From contig CAMDMH010000187.1 of the NCBI GenBank assembly GCA_945901835.1, positions 1 through 6,472 of the forward strand: a DNA stretch of 6,472 bases, in the 5' to 3' direction. The position numbers were made by a program, and so were the translations under genes. Positions 4,754-6,472 of this stretch are shown here, in pieces (the stretch's first letter is position 1; each line of letters opens with the position of its first letter). Below the pieces are notes generated by a model, which was not told where the DNA came from, made no database searches, and saw only the letters and a program-made list of their open reading frames with translations. Source of the DNA: Devosia equisanguinis. GTDB lineage: Bacteria; Pseudomonadota; Alphaproteobacteria; Rhizobiales; Hyphomicrobiaceae.

Positions 4754-5953
4754 ATGTCAGAGATCACTGCAGATCCGATCGTCATCGTGTCTGTCGCGCG
4801 GACGGCGATGGGCGGGTTCCAGGGCGTGTTCGGGAGCCTTACGGCGCCAGAGCTCGGTGCGGCGGCGATCAAGGCGGCGGTTTCGCGCGCCGGTGTCGCG
4901 GGCGATGGCGTGTCTGAAGTGCTGATGGGCTGCGTGTTGCCGGCGGGGCAGGGGCAAGCGCCGGCGCGGCAGGCTTCACGCGGAGCCGGGCTGCCCGATC
5001 ACGTGCCGTGCACGACGGTCAACAAGATGTGCGGCTCCGGCATGAAGACGGTCATGCTCGCGTTCGAGGCGCTGCATGCGCGCCCAAGGGATGTCATCGT
5101 CGCGGGTGGCATGGAGAGCATGACGAACGCACCGTATCTGCTGCCGAAGATGCGCGGCGGCGCGCGGCTCGGACATGCGGAAGCCAAAGATCACATGTTC
5201 CTGGACGGGCTGGAGGATGCCTACGAGAAGGGGCGTTTGATGGGCACGTTCGCGGAAGATACCGCGCAGCATTTCCAGTTCACGCGCGAGGCCCAGGATG
5301 CGTTTGCGATCGAGAGCCTGAGGCGTGCGAAGGCCGCGAACGAAGACGGCAGTTTCGCGCAGGAAATCGTGCCGATCACGGTGAAGGGCCGCAAGGGGGC
5401 TGCCGAGGTGACGCGCGACGAGCAGCCGTTCGCGGCGGACCCGTCGCGCATTCCGATGCTTAAGCCAGCTTTTCGCGACGGCGGCACCGTCACGGCTGCC
5501 AATTCGTCGTCGATCTCGGACGGGGCGGCGGCGCTGGTGCTGATGCGGGCTAGCGAAGCGAAGCGGCGGAAGCTGAAGGCGCTCGCTCGGATCGTAGGCG
5601 TGGCTTCGCATGCTCAAGCGCCTGCGTGGTTCACAACGGCGCCGGTGGGGGCGATCGGAAAGCTACTGGCGGCCACGGGGTGGAAATCGGGCGATACCGA
5701 TCTCTACGAGATCAACGAGGCGTTCGCAGTCGTGACCATGGCTGGGATGCGGGAACTCGACTTGCCGCACGACAAGGTCAACGTCCACGGCGGTGCGTGC
5801 GCGCTGGGTCATCCGATCGGCGCTTCCGGGGCGAGGATCATCGTGTCGCTGCTTGGGGCGCTGGAAAAGCGCGGCGGGCGGCGCGGGATCGCAGCGCTGT
5901 GCATCGGCGGCGGCGAGGCGACCGCGGTCGCGGTCGAGCGCATCGCACGCTGA
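4754..5953 (+). CDS. Acetyl-CoA acetyltransferase (thiolase)
   Basis: This 399-residue cytosolic enzyme is a full-length thiolase that condenses two acetyl-CoA to acetoacetyl-CoA or cleaves 3-ketoacyl-CoA. All catalytic signatures are intact: the acyl-accepting nucleophile C93 in NKMCGSGMK (90-98), NEAF at 321-324, H353 in GGACALGHPIGASGAR (346-361), and the second catalytic C383 in CIGGGEA (383-389). These match C89, H348 and C378 of the Zoogloea enzyme in order and spacing. NSSSISDGAAALVL in the middle is the usual thiolase linker to the C-terminal half. The biosynthetic-type sequence NKMCGSGMK and the MGTFAEDTA segment favour EC 2.3.1.9 (AtoB/PhaA type) over a long-chain FadA, but there is no neighbouring phaB or fadB to decide between polyhydroxybutyrate, mevalonate, ketone or acyl-CoA degradation roles. 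GGGA at 4743-4746 is a modest ribosome binding site. The next gene starts six bases after the stop. Confidence 0.96.
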   Translation: MSEITADPIVIVSVARTAMGGFQGVFGSLTAPELGAAAIKAAVSRAGVAGDGVSEVLMGCVLPAGQGQAPARQASRGAGLPDHVPCTTVNKMCGSGMKTVMLAFEALHARPRDVIVAGGMESMTNAPYLLPKMRGGARLGHAEAKDHMFLDGLEDAYEKGRLMGTFAEDTAQHFQFTREAQDAFAIESLRRAKAANEDGSFAQEIVPITVKGRKGAAEVTRDEQPFAADPSRIPMLKPAFRDGGTVTAANSSSISDGAAALVLMRASEAKRRKLKALARIVGVASHAQAPAWFTTAPVGAIGKLLAATGWKSGDTDLYEINEAFAVVTMAGMRELDLPHDKVNVHGGACALGHPIGASGARIIVSLLGALEKRGGRRGIAALCIGGGEATAVAVERIAR

Positions 5954-5959
5954 CCGCCC

Positions 5960-6472
5960 ATGTTCTTCTACGCCTCGAAACTGATCTCGGCATTCATCTG
6001 GCCGTCGAGCGTCATCACCGCGATGTTGCTGGCCGGTGTCGTGGGCGTGCTTACCGGCCGGGGCGGGGCATGGGCCAAGCGCTGTCTGGGCGCGGGGTTC
6101 GCATTGTTGCTCGTGTGCGGGTTCGGTCCGGTCGGTAGCATCCTGATGCTGCCGCTGGAGCAGCGGTTCGAGCGACGAGCGCTGCCGCCCAATGTCGAAG
6201 GTGTGATCATTCTTGGTGGTTTCGAGATGGGAGCGATGACGCAGGCGCGGGGCCAGCTTTCGTTCAACGAGGCGGGGGAACGCCTGACCGAAGGCGTCCG
6301 TCTGGCGCTGAGCCTTCCCAAGTCGAAGGTCATCTACACGGGCGGGGAGGCCTGGTTGCTTGGGTCCGAGAAGAGTGGCGCGGCAACGTCTATCGGTGAC
6401 ACGATCATGGCGTTCGGGATCGCCCGGGAGCGGATCGTCCTGGAAGACTTGTCGCGGACCACATGGGAGAAT
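5960..6472 (+). CDS. DUF218 (ElyC/SanA/YdcF-type) membrane protein, 3' end outside window
   Basis: The first 171 codons are present and the frame is open at the window end. Two transmembrane helices (about residues 14-32 and 42-64) precede a DUF218 domain from about residue 79: the opening strand VEGVIILGG (79-87), the RLTEGVRLA helix (108-116), KVIYTGGEA (123-131), and AFGIARERIVLEDLSRTTWEN (151-171), which matches the family pattern of G-I-x-x-x-R-I-x-L-E followed by S-x-x-T-x-E-N. Family members are usually about 250 residues, so roughly a third is missing. ElyC is linked to peptidoglycan and envelope integrity in Escherichia coli and SanA to vancomycin barrier function; the biochemical reaction is not established. 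No Shine-Dalgarno sequence is visible in the six bases after the thiolase stop, so translation may be coupled to the thiolase gene. Confidence 0.85.
   Translation, partial: MFFYASKLISAFIWPSSVITAMLLAGVVGVLTGRGGAWAKRCLGAGFALLLVCGFGPVGSILMLPLEQRFERRALPPNVEGVIILGGFEMGAMTQARGQLSFNEAGERLTEGVRLALSLPKSKVIYTGGEAWLLGSEKSGAATSIGDTIMAFGIARERIVLEDLSRTTWEN

Overview
The window reads as ordinary chromosome of a GC-rich alphaproteobacterium. Evidence for this is strong G/C bias at third codon positions, Shine-Dalgarno starts, an N-terminally anchored degenerate EAL protein resembling the TipF type, a small Cys-rich-repeat secreted protein, and two intergenic hairpin elements of kinds I remember as common in Alphaproteobacteria. 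Hyphomicrobiales is a guess; nothing here fixes genus or order. There is no rRNA, tRNA, CRISPR array, insertion sequence or phage gene.

Layout. (1) 22-321 encodes a small exported protein with four cysteines. (2) 453-890 encodes a small basic protein of unknown function. (3) 891-1118 separates convergent genes and carries a pair of inverted REP-like hairpins. (4) 1119-1874, minus strand, encodes a membrane-anchored protein of an uncharacterised family. (5) 1875-2225 is the divergent intergenic region and the richest non-coding part: a GTTC-N7-GTTC match just upstream of the minus-strand gene, three copies of the palindrome GTCGCGAC, and a short AT-rich direct repeat before the plus-strand gene. 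(6) 2226-3869 encodes a two-helix membrane protein with a long low-complexity linker and a C-terminal EAL-like domain that has lost its metal ligands. (7) 4000-4512 encodes a cupin-fold, cysteine-dioxygenase-like protein. (8) 4513-4753 holds a second, different inverted hairpin element. (9) 4754-5953 encodes a complete thiolase. (10) 5960 to the window end encodes the N-terminal part of a DUF218 (ElyC/SanA/YdcF-type) membrane protein.

Functionally this is a mix of housekeeping and regulatory genes, not one pathway. The thiolase and DUF218 genes are six bases apart and probably co-transcribed. The EAL-like protein most likely senses or scaffolds cyclic-di-GMP signalling at the membrane instead of degrading the nucleotide. 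The cupin may oxidise a small thiol. I found no convincing new multi-gene system. The best leads are the regulatory architecture at 1875-2225, the inactive EAL domain, and the two hairpin elements built to a similar plan.
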